Of a stretch of DNA of 6,449 nucleotides, positions 6,026 to 6,449 are shown piece by piece. Position numbers and translations under genes: made by a program. This DNA is from Kouleothrix aurantiaca. Its GTDB lineage: Bacteria > Chloroflexota > Chloroflexia > Chloroflexales > Roseiflexaceae. Positions within the stretch are counted from its first letter, which is position 1. Each line of letters starts with the position of its first letter. A model generated the notes under the pieces. It worked only from the letters and a program-made list of their open reading frames with translations, was not told the origin of the DNA and did not search any database. Location: the NCBI GenBank assembly GCA_001399705.1, contig LJCR01000136.1:1-6449 (forward strand), in the 5' to 3' direction.

Positions 6026-6438
6026 TTATCCGACGCTTTTGAGATATTCGCGGATCATCAGTGCTGCCGTGGCGCCTTCGCCGGCGGCTGAGGCGGCCTG
6101 TTTGGTCGCGCCGGCGCGCACATCTCCGGCCGCGAATAAGCCGGGCAACGACGTCATCAGTGTCTTATCGGTGACGACGAAACCACCTTCGTCGATCTCT
6201 ACCAGACCCTTCACCAGATCGCTCTTCGGCGCCAGACCGATGAAGACGAACACGCCATCGTAGCGCCACTCCTTCACCTCGCCACTGGCGCGATCCTGCA
6301 CAAGCACGGCTTCGAGCTTATGCTTGCCTTTGAACGCCTTGATCGCATGATTGACCGTTACCGACATATTCGGCATTTCGGTCACTTTGTCCTGGACAAT
6401 CCGGCTGGCTAAGGTGGACCCAATGTCAAGTACAATCT
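6026..6438 (-). CDS. C-terminal half of a thioredoxin-reductase-like flavoprotein (partial)
   Basis: A pyridine nucleotide-disulfide oxidoreductase fragment; 136 residues are visible before the TAA at 6028-6026. It shows the end of the NADPH-binding domain (ASRIVQDKV), DGVFVFIGLAP, and the C-terminal FAD-binding signature TSLPGLFAAGDVR followed by QAASAAGEGATAA, in the order seen in thioredoxin reductase (TrxB). The CxxC redox centre and the N-terminal FAD motif lie outside the window, so a related enzyme such as an alkyl hydroperoxide reductase F-type or ferredoxin-NADP reductase is not excluded. The in-frame TAA at 6448-6446 lies in adapter sequence and is not a real stop; the GTG at 6385 is an internal codon. 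It is separated from csoR by the csoR promoter, so any link to copper stress is only by position. Confidence 0.85.
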
Positions 6439-6449
6439 CTGTCTCTTAT
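6439..6449. other. Residual Nextera (Tn5 mosaic-end) adapter sequence at the contig end
   Basis: The last 11 bases, CTGTCTCTTAT, equal the start of the Nextera transposase adapter read-through sequence (CTGTCTCTTATACACATCT). A chance match of 11 bases exactly at the window end is very unlikely. It puts a false in-frame stop into the reductase gene and should be trimmed. It is not a biological Tn5 end. Confidence 0.88.

Noticed and set aside
6386..6449. A real stop codon and GTG start truncating the reductase gene
   Set aside because: The stop lies within adapter-derived bases. The residues between it and the GTG (such as ASRIVQDK) continue the reductase fold.
1..6449. CRISPR arrays, tRNA or rRNA genes, insertion sequences
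   Set aside because: No regularly spaced repeats, cloverleaf-like segments, rRNA-like sequence or transposase frames were seen.

Overview
This 6.4 kb window is GC-rich and bacterial. Every gene that can be supported lies on the minus strand, so transcription runs from high to low coordinates. The content is a copper-homeostasis locus. The style of the copA, DUF4396 and reductase proteins, and a coupled DUF4396/probable multicopper oxidase pair, resemble Chloroflexota (thermomicrobia-like) genomes. That assignment comes from remembered family resemblance and is tentative. The right end carries a fragment of Illumina Nextera transposon adapter, so position 6438 is probably the true end of a contig.

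In transcription order: (1) 6438-6026, the C-terminal half of a thioredoxin-reductase-like flavoprotein, cut by the contig end. (2) A strong sigma70-type promoter (TTGACA-17-TACAAT, 6014-5986) overlapping or just upstream of a G/C-tract inverted repeat of CsoR-operator type, followed by csoR (5931-5656). (3) copZ (5604-5389), an HMA-domain copper chaperone with a strong ribosome binding site and possibly its own promoter. (4) An intergenic stretch with a long inverted repeat, a possible plus-strand promoter, and the copA promoter (TTGACG-17-TATGCT) with a second CsoR-type site. (5) copA (5161-2582), a complete Cu(I) P1B-1 ATPase with two N-terminal HMA domains. (6) A thioredoxin-fold [2Fe-2S] ferredoxin fused to a YHS metal-binding domain (2401-1715). 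(7) About 470 bp with no recognisable gene but several inverted repeats. (8) A DUF4396 multi-pass membrane protein (1242-445), translationally coupled to (9) the N-terminus of a His-rich, membrane-anchored protein, probably a multicopper oxidase, that runs off the left edge.

The inferred logic is that CsoR represses its own gene and copA until Cu(I) is bound. CopZ carries Cu(I) in the cytoplasm to CopA, which exports it. The membrane pair at the left may handle or oxidise copper outside the membrane. The ferredoxin-YHS fusion is the least explained member. Its cysteine sets imply metal or Fe-S binding, and its position between copA and the membrane pair suggests a redox or metal-trafficking role, which is inference only.
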